Made by a program: the position numbers and the translations under genes. This document shows, in pieces, positions 20,558 to 31,574 of a DNA stretch of 64,000 bases (position 1 is the stretch's first letter; each line of letters begins with the position of its first letter). Origin of the DNA: Pictodentalium vernedei (lineage: Eukaryota; Mollusca; Scaphopoda; Dentaliida; Dentaliidae); assembly GCA_031216915.1 (NCBI GenBank), contig CM062296.1, positions 800,253,022 to 800,317,021 on the forward strand. The letters are read 5' to 3'. The notes under the pieces were generated by a model. That model was not told the DNA's origin. It did no database searches and saw only the letters and a list, made by a program, of their open reading frames with translations.

Positions 20558-20997
20558 ATACGTTAAAACTGACACTTTCAAGGTGTTAAACCCATTCTAA
20601 CTGTCAGGGTTTGATTTTAACACTCAAAGTGCAATGCTTTAAGCACTTAGACATTACAATCGTCAGACATCTGAAACTTGAGTCGATGGCACTTCCCATG
20701 TGTCTGGCATTGGTGGTTCTTCCAGAATCGTCCATAATTTGATTTGCGCTTGGTGGGTACATAATTAAAAGGACACAACGCAGATGACGCGGATCAGGCT
20801 CGAGAGTTCGAGCCTGATCCGCGTCATCTGTGTTGTTTCCTTTTAAGTGTCGCGACATTACACTTGTCAAGTGGTATTATTGTAACACCTGTCAAGTTCT
20901 GGGATATCTACACTTGAACAAAGTGCTAGTTCAGCTCTTAGTAAGTGTTGGATACAACACTTCAAGTGTAGTTTTTAACACTTTAGTTTTTAGCGTG
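20558..20997. mobile_element. Foldback element family G, copy 1
   Basis: About 440 bp. Its right end is GTTTTTAGCGTG, and internal motifs are AACACTTGAC and ACACCTGTCAAG. The centre is an inverted repeat of GACGCGGATCAGGCTCGA and complement. An inverted, highly similar copy lies at 43409-43860. Non-coding. CACNCTAAAAAC-type ends suggest a CACTA-like or hAT-like MITE; superfamily uncertain. Confidence 0.8.
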
Positions 20998-21251
20998 TAC
21001 TTGCCGAAAACGGTATTCCACTCCCGGCAACATATTCCACTCTCAGCGATTACAGTCTATTATTTTTTAACATGATTTAAAAGTAACCACAGAATCAATT
21101 ATAATGGTTGTTTTGAGAAAGCAAATATGGAGAATATAAAATAAATACAAACGTCACTGCTCGGATTTGAGTATGCTTTTATCCTCTCGTTGGCCGCTCG
21201 GATAATTTCACTCGGCTAATGCCTAGTGAAATAATCTCAGCGCTCCTTACT

Positions 21252-21622
21252 CTAGGATAAAAATCGTATTCGCATCCGAGGAGTGAAGTATTGTCTGTGA
21301 ATTTCTCTTAATATCAATATGACTTGATTTGATTAGAACTCATGGAAATCGGGCACCTAGATACCTTTGATAAGAAGACCACTACTTAGTTGTGGTATCA
21401 GGACATAAGTCTAAATCTCTTCGGGGCGCACGGGGGACTATTCAAAGGACAAAGGAGCGCTTGACGGGTGAAATAATCCCAGGCGCACGCAGTCGAGGAT
21501 AAAAATTATACCCGAATACGAGCAGTGAAATATTGTTTGAATTTCTGATAATATCAGTCTGACTTGATTTGATAGGAACTCGAAAAAGTTAGGCACCAGG
21601 ATATCTTTGATAAGAAGACCAC
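21252..21622. repeat. Tandem duplication, two diverged units
   Basis: The block AGGATAAAAATCGTAT...TTTGATAAGAAGACCACT (21252-21383) is repeated, diverged, at 21493-21622. Both units contain ATGACTTGATTTGAT-like and GGCACC motifs. Unit spacing is about 241 bp. No gene. Confidence 0.6.
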
Positions 21623-21659
21623 TCCTATTTAGTGTCACCAAGCTCTTAGGCCATCAGTC

Positions 21660-22130
21660 TCTTTTCGGAATTCGACACTGTTATGGGCGGTTTGTTTACC
21701 CAGTGTCCATGGACATTCACGCGTAGGCTACCGTTGATGGTTGAATCTAAAAAAACAGACAGATTCATTATTTCAACACTAGAAATGTTGCTCATTCGAG
21801 ACTCGATTTGACCGAATTTTTGATGGCATGATGATTAGGAACGGAATCTCACCATAGCCGAAATATTATGATTACGCTGCGTAGTTCCACTAATATCTTC
21901 ATGTTTTTAAGATAAATTGAATACTTATTGATTGGAATATCTGTAACTGGAGGCAAAAGAATATCTTTTTGTCTTTGTTTGTCGGAAAATCGAACCTTAG
22001 GTTCGTTTTTCGACAAACTGAAATACCCAAGACGAGTTAATCGAAATCTAGACGATGGGCTATTTTTTAGACTGGTCCCAGGCCACAACAACGTCGCATT
22101 ATAGAACTAGACTGGTGGTTTGACAGCTCA
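21660..22130. repeat. Dispersed repeat related to the Harbinger flanks
   Basis: Contains GTTTGTCGGAAAATCGAACC and complement as a hairpin near 21968-22012, plus CTAGAAATGTTGCTCA and AGACTGGTCCCAGGCC. Its parts match 16380-16880 directly and 11431-11590 in inverted orientation, so the two loci are rearranged relative to each other. Confidence 0.5.
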
Positions 22131-22360
22131 TAACGGTATATCGTCCCTTAGTGGACCAGGGCGCTATATGTAATGCTCCAGCTTTGCAGATGACGCCTTT
22201 TTCTACTCAAGAGATGATATTTTGTTAACTAGAGTCAAGTCTACAATGTTAACGGGCAGCCGATTTTTTTTGTATAGAACAGGAAATCCCCCCCCCCCTT
22301 CCCCAGCCACAACAACCGAAGAGCAAACTCATATTTAAGTACGTATTTGATTAAAAATCG

Positions 22361-22714
22361 TGGGGCGCAGTGGCTCAGTAGGTGGAGATACATGCTGCAA
22401 GCCGCGAGATTCTCGGTTCGAACCCCACCTGCGGCACCACGTTGTGTGCATGGGCAAGAGACTTCACCCCCATTGCCCACGTAGGGGCACGGTGGCGCTG
22501 TGTACTAAGACGTACCGGACGTCGATGGTGCACCTGTCTTCAGCCAATGATATCCCTGCTTGTGTGGAGTCAGTGTGTTGGCGAGCTGACAGTTGCTTGC
22601 CGTTTCTCGGTGGTACTCTGGCTTCTTCCACCCGCAAAAATTTGTGGTGGTCATGATTACCCATTGTAAAGAAATATGTGACGTTGAACACCAATAAATG
22701 AAATGAAATGAAAT
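22361..22714 (+). mobile_element. SINE, tRNA-headed family 1, full length
   Basis: The head GGGGCGCAGTGGCTCAGTAG (A box region) through GGTTCGAACCCCACC (B box) resembles a tRNA. The body has ACTTCACCCCCATTGCCC, GTGGCGCTGTGTACTAAG and GTTGGCGAGCTGACAGTTGC. The tail is AATAAATGAAATGAAATG. Imperfect 12-bp flanking repeats GATTAAAAATCG and GATTGCAAATCG. Not a real tRNA gene, because there is no acceptor stem partner. Confidence 0.88.
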
Positions 22715-22908
22715 GATTGCAAATCGAAATAATTCTCACATGATTATTTTGGCTTGTAGCAATCTATTGTTCATCAGAACGTGTTACAGTAGCTTACACC
22801 ACATCTAAAAAGATCTGATTGAGAACCTTTCTTTGAAGGTGTACACGTTGTGATTTTTTAAAATAAAATCCACCTATATCTTACTAAGTATAGAATTTAC
22901 AAACATAC

Positions 22909-23070
22909 CAGAACACGCATGTCGGCATCCATTATGTGTTGATCTCCCGTCCTGTGGATCACAGTTCCAAAAGCTGTTTATCTGGAATATTCCATAGTCC
23001 GTGGAATGGTCACTGTTGGTGTGTTGGGCGGTTGTACACATATTGGATTCAGCATTAGCCATACATACCC
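22909..23070 (-). CDS. c-type lysozyme, exon 2 (catalytic exon)
   Basis: A 162-bp minus-strand exon, with acceptor TTTTACGATCTATAG and donor GTATGT. Its first two bases complete a Trp codon begun in exon 1, giving WVC, the conserved entry to the catalytic helix. The exon encodes the catalytic Glu (in NAESN, hen Glu35) and catalytic Asp (in STDYGIFQINS, hen Asp52). It also holds the Cys residues matching hen Cys30, 64, 76 and 80 (WVC, FWNC, GCRHAC) and one extra Cys in SNMC. The exon boundaries match those of vertebrate lysozyme exon 2. The protein should hydrolyse peptidoglycan outside the cell or in phagosomes. Introns on either side are about 18.2 and 19.1 kb. The exon shows no damage. Confidence 0.95.
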
Positions 23071-23199
23071 CTATAGATCGTAAAAGAAATATAGGTTTGT
23101 CACTGCATGTAAATAAGTATGATAAAATCGGTCGCTCGTCTCTATGACTTGAATAATGGTTACAGAGTGAACGCTGGTTATTGATAATTTGTTTTCAAT

Positions 23200-23310
23200 T
23201 ACAGTCAGATCCTATTTGGCACTAAAATCTTTCATTTTGCACCCCCAAAAAACTTATTTGGCACCGAACAAACATTTCACTTGGCAATAAAAACGCTCGG
23301 GCCAGGGTGG
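23200..23310. repeat. TTTGGCACTAAAA-type dispersed repeat
   Basis: Short degenerate repeats of the form TTTGGCAC separated by about 25-30 bp. A similar block is at 44120-44240. Class unknown. Confidence 0.4.
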
Positions 23311-23319
23311 ACACAGCTT

Positions 23320-23700
23320 ATTAGGTCTTAATAATGTACCAAATTTTAAAATTGAGCTTCAAAGCACCTCTGCGTTCAGAGTCAGATAATCCGACCTCAA
23401 AAATACAAAAAAATGGCCGCTATTCGGCCATCATTAATTTTTCTTGAAAACCTCGAGATGCACCATCCACTTGTTATGTCTGAACATTGTTCCAAATTTC
23501 AAAGTTCAGAGTCAAAGCATCCCTGTGTCACGTGTGGTAACGTTAAAAATACAAATAACATACAACTAAAACGACACTCCATTGGCAGACTTGAATAGTT
23601 TGGGGTTACAGAATTTATATGCATCATCTTCTTATTATGTCTGAACGATGTACCAAATTTCAAAGTTCAACCGCAATGTACTAATTTATTATTAAAATAT
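23320..23700. repeat. Degenerate tandem satellite, unit about 160 bp
   Basis: Motif GTACCAAATTTCAAAGTTCA recurs in three phased positions (near 23336, 23490 and 23648), each preceded by a TTATGTCTGAAC-like block. This is the remnant of a tandem array within lysozyme intron 1. Confidence 0.55.
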
Positions 23701-23777
23701 AACTGAAGTGACCGCCATTCCTGATTTCAAAAGGGTCGTGCTTTTTATTACACACCTGTTCTTTGAAACCCCCATCT

Positions 23778-24093
23778 ACAGTTAAAACTAGAAGTTCTGT
23801 CATGAAATGCGCAGACATAGCACGTTGATATGCGCGTTAATGTGCGCGTTATGGCCCAAGTAAAGCCATCAAATTCTGTACATATGGCCTGTGCACAAGC
23901 AATGTTTCAGTCAATGGACCTCCGGGTATCCCGGAGGTCCATTGGCAGAAACATTGCATGTGTTTGCTATAAGTAACCAGGAGAACCTGTCGTGCATTGG
24001 ATGCCATTCAATATGGCAATTGCGCGCAATTCCAACGCGCAATTAAACCTAGATAAGCGCATTATTCCTGACAGGACTTCTAGTTTTAACTGT
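23778..24093. repeat. Foldback repeat family E, copy 2
   Basis: Same termini (ACAGTTAAAACTAGAAG and complement), same GCGCGTTAATGTGCGCG motif and same CTCCGGGTATCCCGGAG centre as the copy at 1265-1570. Complete in length. Confidence 0.8.
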
Positions 24094-24229
24094 ACAGAAA
24101 CACTAAACCATGCGTAAAATGAAAATCCGCTCCGCACACATGTGCGGAAAGGGAATCGTTGACGGACTATTTTTAAATAGAAGCGAAATTTCACTGGAAT
24201 TTTCTACAAATCGTGCACCATAATTACAA

Positions 24230-24331
24230 TTTGAGTCGCTATCGATAGCTAAAAATCGTCTCAAGTTTCGATGTGTTCTATGCGCTAGTAGGTACATAGA
24301 GCACATTGGAATTCCGGGAACGAAATAGTGA
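24230..24331. repeat. Hairpin related to 41705-41774
   Basis: GATGTGTTCTATG and CATAGAGCACATTGGAATTC arms around a GCGCTAGTAGGTA centre. The same core (AATGTGTTCTATGTG and complement) forms a cleaner palindrome at 41705-41774. Confidence 0.55.
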
Positions 24332-24739
24332 CACGGATTCGCCTCGCAAAAAAATGGTTGACAATAAAATGTGTTGTTTTTGTTGAAGCTGTCAAATGAA
24401 TTGCTGTGTCCTTCAAATAACTGTTTTATAGACGAGAAGGCGTGTACTAAACATAGAACGACTCGCGCGCGTGGATGCGTTAATCGATATGGTACTAGTG
24501 CCATCGCGGAAGGACAAAACTCGAGGCATGCGGCCTCTTGTTTTATCTCACAATCATATAGATTTGGGCCTGAAAACCACGAGAAACGGTACGTATCACA
24601 TAATGTATTCTGATTCCGTATCATATAGACGACTCGTTTCCGGTAGCGCTACGGGCTATCATAACAGGCACATAGATACATTCTATGTGCGTTCCAGTGG
24701 TCGACCGAACATTCTGTCCCAAAAATGTTTGAAAATAAT

Positions 24740-24990
24740 TTAAGCCTTTACCTATCATGAAAAGCAGACGACACTTGCAAAAAAATTCTTGAATAACTAA
24801 TTTCTTTCACTTTTTGTCTCAAAAACATAGGCTATGACCCCTCGTTGGAACGAGCGCGACGAGCTCGTTCCAACGAGGGGTCATAACCTATGTTTTGGAG
24901 ACAAAAAATGAAAAAATAATGAAAATTAATTGGCGATTCTTTGAGAATAGCATTGGCCGGTTTGGGCCGTTACGTTCGGTAAAGGGTTAA
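24740..24990. mobile_element. TTAA foldback MITE family A
   Basis: TTAAGCCTTTACCTATCATG at the left and TTCGGTAAAGGGTTAA at the right. The central palindrome is GAACGAGCGCGACGAGCTCGTTC. Full length. Confidence 0.82.
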
Positions 24991-25030
24991 AATTTAATCT
25001 GTTTATGTGACAGAATTGTTAGATAAATGA

Positions 25031-25192
25031 ATTATCATAATAATGTGCATGTCCTGTGATTTGTATCAGATTCTCGGTGGTGTCTAAAAATGGGATCACA
25101 ACTCGCCGGCAAAGCCGGCTCGTTGAGATCCCATTCTGGACACCACCTCGAATCTGTTACAAATCACAGGACATGCACATTATCATGATAAT
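25031..25192. repeat. Foldback palindrome centred on CGCCGGCAAAGCCGGC
   Basis: Arms ATTATCATAATAATGTGCAT and complement, then GATTCTCGGTGGTGTC and complement, about 75 bp each with a few mismatches. Non-coding. Confidence 0.7.
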
Positions 25193-25575
25193 CTGTATTT
25201 ATCCTTCTGTGCTGGCTCTCGTGCCATATCGATTAACCCATTCGCACGCGCGGGTCGTTCTGTGTATTTACTCCATGCATAAGTTATGGAATTTGTCTGT
25301 ACAGCTTTTCCTCATGATTCCTTAATATCATATACCTTATTAAATGTGGTGTGACGTGACCCGACTGCTTCATGGAGACCTTCCCTTCCCCACCTTACCT
25401 GAGGTACAATAATACATTTTTAAAACATATCTATTTTTTCGATAGATTTCAGGGAAATTGAAAAAAAATGACACAGAAAATAATTTTAACATAAGGCTCG
25501 TCCGTTTTTGTTCACTTTAAAACATTTGATATTTTGTTTTCATATTAATCAGTGATAAATAAAGCCTTTCGTCAA

Positions 25576-25765
25576 TTTCATTGGTCAATTTCAAAACTAG
25601 ACAATTTGATTGGCTGAACAAAATACAACTGGGCCACATTTTCATAATTTGCATAATTAGAGTTGGGAGCTTTCATTGGTCTATTTCAAAACTGGAAAAT
25701 TTGATTGGCTAAACAAAATACAACTGGGTAACATTTGCATAATTTCAGTAGGGAGAATTTACGTT
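25576..25765. repeat. Tandem duplication, unit 95 bp, CCAAT-rich
   Basis: TTTCATTGGTCAATTTCAAA at 25576 repeats at 25671 as TTTCATTGGTCTATTTCAAA. Each unit also carries GATTGGCTRAACAAAATAC and GCATAATT. Several inverted CCAAT motifs are therefore regularly spaced. Function unknown. Confidence 0.65.
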
Positions 25766-25796
25766 ATCTGTCCTATTTAGGGTGGGTTATATTATA

Positions 25797-25994
25797 TTAA
25801 TCTTTTACCTACAAGAAAAACGCCATTCATTTTTTTTATATTTTCACTTTTTGCTTGCAAAACATAGGTTATGATCCCTCATTGGAACGAGCTCGACGAA
25901 CTCGTTCCAATGAAGCAAAAAATGAAAACTTTTAGTTATACGAGGATGTTTTTTTCCAAGTGCCGTCTGCAACTCAACTTAGGTGACGGGTTAA
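25797..25994. mobile_element. TTAA foldback MITE, diverged
   Basis: TTAATCTTTTACCTACAAG to GGTGACGGGTTAA, with the family A core CATTGGAACGAGCTCGACG. Shorter than the full-length copies and more diverged. Confidence 0.65.
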
Positions 25995-26037
25995 AAAGTC
26001 ATACTAAGTGGCTAATTTGTGCGTGTGTGTGTCATAT

Positions 26038-26190
26038 GATAAACAGAATATGAAATGAGTGTTTTTCTCATATAATATTTATGAAACTCGTCCGAATTTT
26101 CCGTTTGGGCTCGCCAAAACGGAAAATTCTTAGACTCGTTTCATAAATATTATATGAGAAAAACACTCATTCCATTTCCTCTGTTTATCT
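26038..26190. repeat. Foldback palindrome family L
   Basis: TGATAAACAGAATATGAAAT and complement, and GAGTGTTTTTCTCATATAAT and complement, surround TTTTCCGTTTGGGCTCGCC. The arms pair nearly throughout. A more diverged copy in opposite orientation lies at 34238-34405. Confidence 0.75.
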
Positions 26191-26912
26191 TGATATGCTG
26201 TGCAAACCCGCAGTAGTCTGATTTATTTCGCGGAAACGCTAGAAACTGCTAATATCCAGGCAATAGTTAATAACTAAAATGCCGGGAGAGTGAACTTTCA
26301 ATACAGACAACAATTACTATCTATGGACTCCTCCACATTCTTAAAACTGATTTGTCGATTTCTGTTCAATGCAGAACCGTTCTCAAGATAAGTAATTTAA
26401 TGACATGATATTTCTGTTGAAACCACAATTTACTCCGTATGCAGTTTTTCAGCTTTCGGTTGTTGTATTGCATACTTCACATTCGAATGCGGAAGGACGA
26501 GGCAGTTGCCAAGACACGTAACGTAAACAGATCTTCAAATTAAAGCAATATTTTTCAACTTGTGCAACTGGAGAATGTTAAGAAAAACGAAAATATATAA
26601 CCTCTGGTTACTCCGAAAGCGAATAAGAAGGCAGCGAAGGCCTGAAACGACATTAAGCTGAAAACAACGCAGAAATGTCTCAAACCTCTATAAAACATTA
26701 AAAGATTTCAGACACAACTGTGATCGATATCTTCAAAATCCTCCATATAATCTAACTCAGAAATGTCGATAAGTAAAATCGTCACCCCATGTCTGTTCGC
26801 GTGATACAGGTTTTTACCAAATCGAAGCCAAACCTATCCCATGAAGCCAAAGCCTCATGCGATACGGTTGGCCTCGTGTATGTAAAATCTGTATTACTCG
26901 AATAGCCATGGA
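26191..26912. other. Lysozyme intron 1; nothing recognised
   Basis: AT-rich DNA with no gene-like frame or repeat structure that I can support. Confidence 0.4.
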
Positions 26913-27160
26913 TTAACCCTTTACCCAACGAATCGCCCGCATCCGCCCGTGTAATATGCAAATTCAGCAACTGAAAAAATATTAATTTTAGAAAAATTTC
27001 AACAAAACCATATCGTGTGACCCTCTTTGGAACGAGCTCGTCGAGCTCGTTCCAAAGAGGGGTCACATGATATGGTTTTGTTGAAATGTTTTGAAAAAAT
27101 TTAAAAAATGATATTTAAAATAATAAATTTTGAAATAGTCTGCGTTGGGTAAAGGGTTAA
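26913..27160. mobile_element. TTAA foldback MITE family B, best copy
   Basis: TTAACCCTTTACCCAACGAA to CGTTGGGTAAAGGGTTAA. Arms contain AACCATATCGTGTGACC and complement, and the centre is GGAACGAGCTCGTCGAGCTC. Ends and centre are shared with family A, but the arms between them differ. Confidence 0.82.
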
Positions 27161-28247
27161 CAATTAATATTGTGTAAAATAGCACACGATGTGTAGGGAA
27201 AGTGTCGCCCAATGGCCGTCAGGATTAAACAAGACCGTCTATTAGCAGACGTTTTTCATGTATTTCTAATGTTTTAATCATCTGTGTCCAGACTTTCTGT
27301 CGATCGAATCCCCCTCTGTGGTTTGGTTGCATTTTCATCGAGCACTTTCAAACAGTCGGCCACTCAGACATATATTTTTGAATAGGGGAGACATTTCAAC
27401 CTCCGAGACAGGTTGAACACCATGGTAATGGCAAGTTCTGTGTGAGGTACGTGCAATGGGGAAGACGAAATCGGAATTGCATTTCAAAATTGAATATTCA
27501 GAGTTTTCATCTTTGAGAGACAAATGCCTACAATCCATTTCTCGCAAAATAGTTGACCAATCTGAGTAATCCCGACAGTATAAAATGAACATCTTCAAAA
27601 TCACGATGACAGGTAGAAACTCAGCACTATGCAACACAATTTGCTCTAGCTCTTTTTCATCCAAAAGGGACTTGCCACTTAACAGAATTAAAATGTAGTA
27701 ACTGTTTACTGTCTTGCAAGTGTGTTAATCGTAACTTTCGGATCAACTGTTCCTTCGTTTCTTCGGGAATGCAGTGACGATTTTTCTATCATTATTACTC
27801 TTAGTGTGGCTTCTGTTATTATTTATTTTTTTATTAACGTTATAATGTCTCTCGCTGAATGTGTCAATTGCTTATACATTCATTTTATTCTGTTTTCTTC
27901 CCCCCCCCCCCCCCCATTGCATGTGTAGCATACGTGTGTCCCGGGTGAGATAGCAGGGAGAGACAGATGCATCCCACTCCACATTTATAACGTTATTATG
28001 ACGTTATGCAGTTTCTTGCTTCCAACTAATTCATATCGACGTCATCGGAATGCAGTGTGATTAAAGTTTGATGCTCTAAAACTCTGTAAACCCTAAGATG
28101 CCACCATTTCTAATTGATTTCGTGGTATATACCTTTGGTATATACATAACTTTTGCATGCTCTTTCCGATGGTGTCATTACTTTTTCAAAACAACGAATA
28201 CCAAATGAGTTGATTATATCAGCACGAGACCGCCGATAACTTCTGGC
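27161..28247. other. Lysozyme intron 1; no gene accepted
   Basis: A 109-residue minus-strand frame at 27335-27664 matches no family I recognise and has no splice or neighbour support. A C-run lies at 27901-27915. Nothing else is supported. Confidence 0.4.
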
Positions 28248-28447
28248 TGACGTAACCGCTGTATGATGGGGGAGAAAAATAATCCCTGATGGGTACGGTT
28301 GTGGGATGGGAAAATCTCAAACGAGGGCAAGATATTTGGGCCAGACACGAGGCTTGCCGAGAGTCTGGACCAAATATCTTGCCCTCGGGTAAGATTATCC
28401 CATCCCACACCCGTACCCATCAGGGATTATAATAGTCTTCCACGTCA
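28248..28447. repeat. Foldback palindrome, about 200 bp
   Basis: GACGAGGGCAAGATATTTGG-like arms and complement, with AATCCCTGATGGGTACGG and complement outside them. The short centre contains GCTTGCCGAGAG. Long frames on both strands here are mirror reads of the palindrome. Confidence 0.72.
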
Positions 28448-28991
28448 TGCAAGAATAAAACTTGCCAAACTGAGAAAAGGTAAATGTGATTCACCGAGAT
28501 GTCCACGTGCTGGAACCATACACCTGTAAAGTACACCTGGTACTAAATACTTCCATAACTATTCATTTTTATCATTCCCTTATTTTCTCATCTTCTCCCT
28601 ATTGTGCCTTTATATTAGTGGAAGCGTGGTCTTGTAGTTCAGGGAAAAAGACTCCACACTTAGTACTGTAGTAGATAGATGCAATTACTCCTCATTGTAA
28701 TTACCACAAAATTGGGTTCTCTGTTGTACGGGTCAAAATCCAGTTGACGAAAACAAGCGTCTAAGAAAAACAGACATTTCTTAAAATGAGAATAATTCCA
28801 AGTCCCTTGTTTGGTGCCAGCAGCTCAATGCGCGACCTGTAAACATCCCTATTCAGTGAAAGAAAATACACGAGAGCCAGATAATGAGAGGTCTTCCGGA
28901 TTAAACTCTATCCTCCATTTGCAGATACTTTGTGCGTATTTCTAATATGCGTTTTTTATCTATTCTGAGAATTTCGTTGATCTTGATGGAA

Positions 28992-29093
28992 AAGTTTTTC
29001 AGACAAAAAGTGAAAAAAAATAAGAATGAATGAATGGTGATTTTAGTGAATAGCCTTGTCCGTTTTTTGACGTTACGTTAGGTAGAGGGTTAA
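28992..29093. mobile_element. TTAA foldback MITE family A, right half only
   Basis: AGACAAAAAGTGAAAAAAAA followed by a decayed GCGATTTTTGAGAATAGC-like block and ACGTTAGGTAGAGGGTTAA. The left half and palindrome are missing. Confidence 0.6.
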
Positions 29094-29709
29094 TGCAAAA
29101 AATTGAAATTATGTTCTTACACTTGAGGAACTGACAGTAAAAATGTGAACAATTTGATCGGTGAATTGTCGTTTGGGGTAACTCATTGAAGACAACAGCA
29201 CAGATGTTTGAGGAGAAAATCGAGATAAAACAGAGGCCAGGTCAGGTTGAATGTTTGACTTAGAACAATAACTTGTAAGATGTGCCTCGGTCATTCTTAA
29301 AAACTTATACACAATTATTGTTCGTGGCGGCCTTTCTTTCAGATTACAGAAAAGGTAAAATGCAATAGGTAAAAACGCTATACATTCTTCAGATGTGTCA
29401 TCCATCTAACTCCGGCAACACCTTTCTTATTTGGCAGTAATATTTAATTGTTAAACGATTCAACTCTTTCCAAATTAGGAACGACGAAGTTTCGATTTTC
29501 CGAAAATGCGAACTTGATTTGAATTAAGTAAATAAAGCTTTTTTAAAAGAAAAATATCACCTCCGGCGATTTGTTTATATTCTTATATGATACAGTTTTG
29601 TGTTGAGACATTTCATTAACGTCATAACGTCGCTCAGATGCATAAGGACCAAACAGATGGGTTCTTATATGAAGTCTGCACAGGTAGGCATGACTCCTCG
29701 CATGATGTA

Positions 29710-30210
29710 CACTGCAAAAAATATAGGTTCTCTTTAGAACCAAAACTGATTCTAATCTTGTCCCTGAGATGGAACCAGTTCTTATTTCAAATCAAATAAA
29801 TTTACCAAGATTAGCGTTCAATTTTAACAGAATATTACGTGAACTGAAGTAGATTCAGTAGTAAACTTGGAGCTTATTCAACGCAGTCGCCAAACATTTT
29901 GAAACAAAGGAGATGTGAACAGTTGGCATATAGAACCAGTTTTGGTTCTATACAGAACCAAAACTGGTTCGATATGCCAACTGTTCATATCTCCTTTCCT
30001 TAATAATGATTCGAGACAACCTCGTATGAGCTCTAAACTTACGGCTGAAACCCCCTCAATTTATGTTTAATTCTATTAATATTTAATGTTATTTAAATCT
30101 TTATAAATTTATTTGATTTGAAATAAATACTGTTTAAACAGAACTGGTTCCATCTCAGGACATGATTAGAACCAGTTTTGGTTCAAAAGAGAACCTATAT
30201 TTTTGAAGTG
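29710..30210. mobile_element. Foldback MITE family I with CACTGCAAAAAATATAGG ends
   Basis: The left end CACTGCAAAAAATATAGG pairs with CCTATATTTTTGAAGTG at the right. Extended inner repeats (GGTTCTCTTTAGAACC, GGAACCAGTTC, ATTTCAAATCAAATAAA) pair for about 110 bp. A second hairpin (TATAGAACCAGTTTTGGTTC) sits in the middle. CACT-starting ends flanked by TA suggest a CACTA-like element (inference). Confidence 0.75.
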
Positions 30211-30216
30211 TACTTA

Positions 30217-31574
30217 CAGTTGAAACTAGAAGTCATGTGACTGTATTGTGCACTATTTTGAAGTAATAACGCGCGGAATAAGTGCACTTTTGTCCTTGTC
30301 AAACGGCGCTATTAACGTAACTTAATTCCTGTAGGTATCACGGAACTAAATATTTTCCCACAGGCGACCATTATAACGTTCAGGCAAAACTTTAATTTTG
30401 GCATTCAAATATCTGTGTCAAGTATAGCCCTTCAGACAACGTTTTCTGACCCCAAAACAGGGGGTCATGCAACAAATAAGAGAGAAAAAGTCACAGCAAG
30501 GGAAATACCGGTCACGTGCACATATTTTCCAGGGAATACCCTACAAAAACACACAAAATGTACATTGTATTTGTTGGTCTAAAAGTTATCAAATCACCCT
30601 CTTTTTATGGGGAATATTCATATAATGCAGAATGCTTCAAACATTTATTGAAACAATTTATTTTCCCAAGGCTGTTTATTTCTAGAGACTGCATCACTTC
30701 CGAGTGCAACATGTCAAGGCGGGTGGTTCTAATTCAAATATTCAGTTCAGTGATACTTTTAGAAAAAACAGCGCGCTCAACTCTATACTAGCAAGTAGAT
30801 AGCATTAACATCATTTCCAACCTCTACTGGGATACATGCACGAGTAATGTCGTTAGCAGATATTAAAATTGGACTGCATATACAATACGTGGAGAGTGGA
30901 TTGTAACAAAATCACCCGCAGACTGGAGTCATCACAAACGTCTCAATTTCAAATTCTGTACATATAGGCAAAAAATACAAGCAATGTTTCAGCCAATGGA
31001 CCTCCGGGTTTAACCATTGGCTGGAACTTTGCTTGTGATTGTTATGCTTTGCAACAAATTCGTAATTATTACTTAGGTGGAATTTCCACTCTGCGGGTGA
31101 TTTAGTGGTAATACACTCTCCACGTACTGTATAGAAGGAAGAATGGATTACAACCCAACCGCAGCACCACATTATTGTCCACTTGAAAAGTACTTATAAT
31201 TGTTCATGACAGCAAAAGAAACACTTGCAACCTTTCATTACACTGACCACCGGTTGTAATCCGGTGGGCCATGTGATGGAAGTTTGCAAGTGCTTCTTGT
31301 GTTTTGTCCTCACAAATTGCAAATAATTAATAAATGAAAAGTCTCTCTCGGGGTGATTTAGTAGTAATACACGCTCCACATACTGTAGTCTCAATATTTT
31401 CTTTCTGCATGACCGGTTCATTTCTTGATTTCACTTCCAATCTCGCTAATTGCGCATAACACCTTGCATTTCACAGTGCGAACGTTTTTGTGTATTTCGG
31501 TTTACTCCGTTCTTCCACAGTACGGAGCACATTACCTAACGAGAGTGTTATGCGCTAATTGTTACAGGACTTCT
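30217..31574. repeat. Composite family F repeat with family E-like ends
   Basis: Starts ACAGTTGAAACTAGAAGTC and ends GTTACAGGACTTCT, the ends of family E. It contains two hairpin modules: one with CAATGGACCTCCGGGTTTAA (about 30880-31130) and one with ACCACCGGTTGTAATCCGGT (about 31200-31390). Both are bordered by copies of CGGGTGATTTAGTRGTAAT and CTCCACRTACTGTA. Related modules are at 40320-40620 and 51070-51942. Confidence 0.6.

Larger units (their letters stand above)
24400..25290. repeat. Long inverted repeat interrupted by two foldbacks
   Basis: ACGACTCGCGCGCGTGGATG at about 24459 pairs with GCACGCGCGGGTCGTTCTG at about 25245, and ATCGATATGG pairs with CCATATCGAT. Between the arms sit the family A MITE at 24740-24990 and the palindrome at 25031-25192. 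Open frames spanning this stretch are read from the repeat and are not believed. Confidence 0.55.

Noticed and set aside
22361-22440. tRNA gene
   Set aside because: A and B box-like sequences are present, but no cloverleaf with a paired acceptor stem, and it continues into the SINE body.
24103-24624. 173-residue minus-strand frame
   Set aside because: It lies across an inverted repeat and a hairpin, and composition is that of repeat DNA. No recognisable domain.
27335-27664. 109-residue minus-strand frame
   Set aside because: No recognised family, no flanking splice sites of note, and such lengths occur by chance in 64 kb.
29109-29405. 98-residue minus-strand frame that faintly recalls a helicase
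   Set aside because: No helicase motif can be named; the resemblance is too weak to report as a gene.
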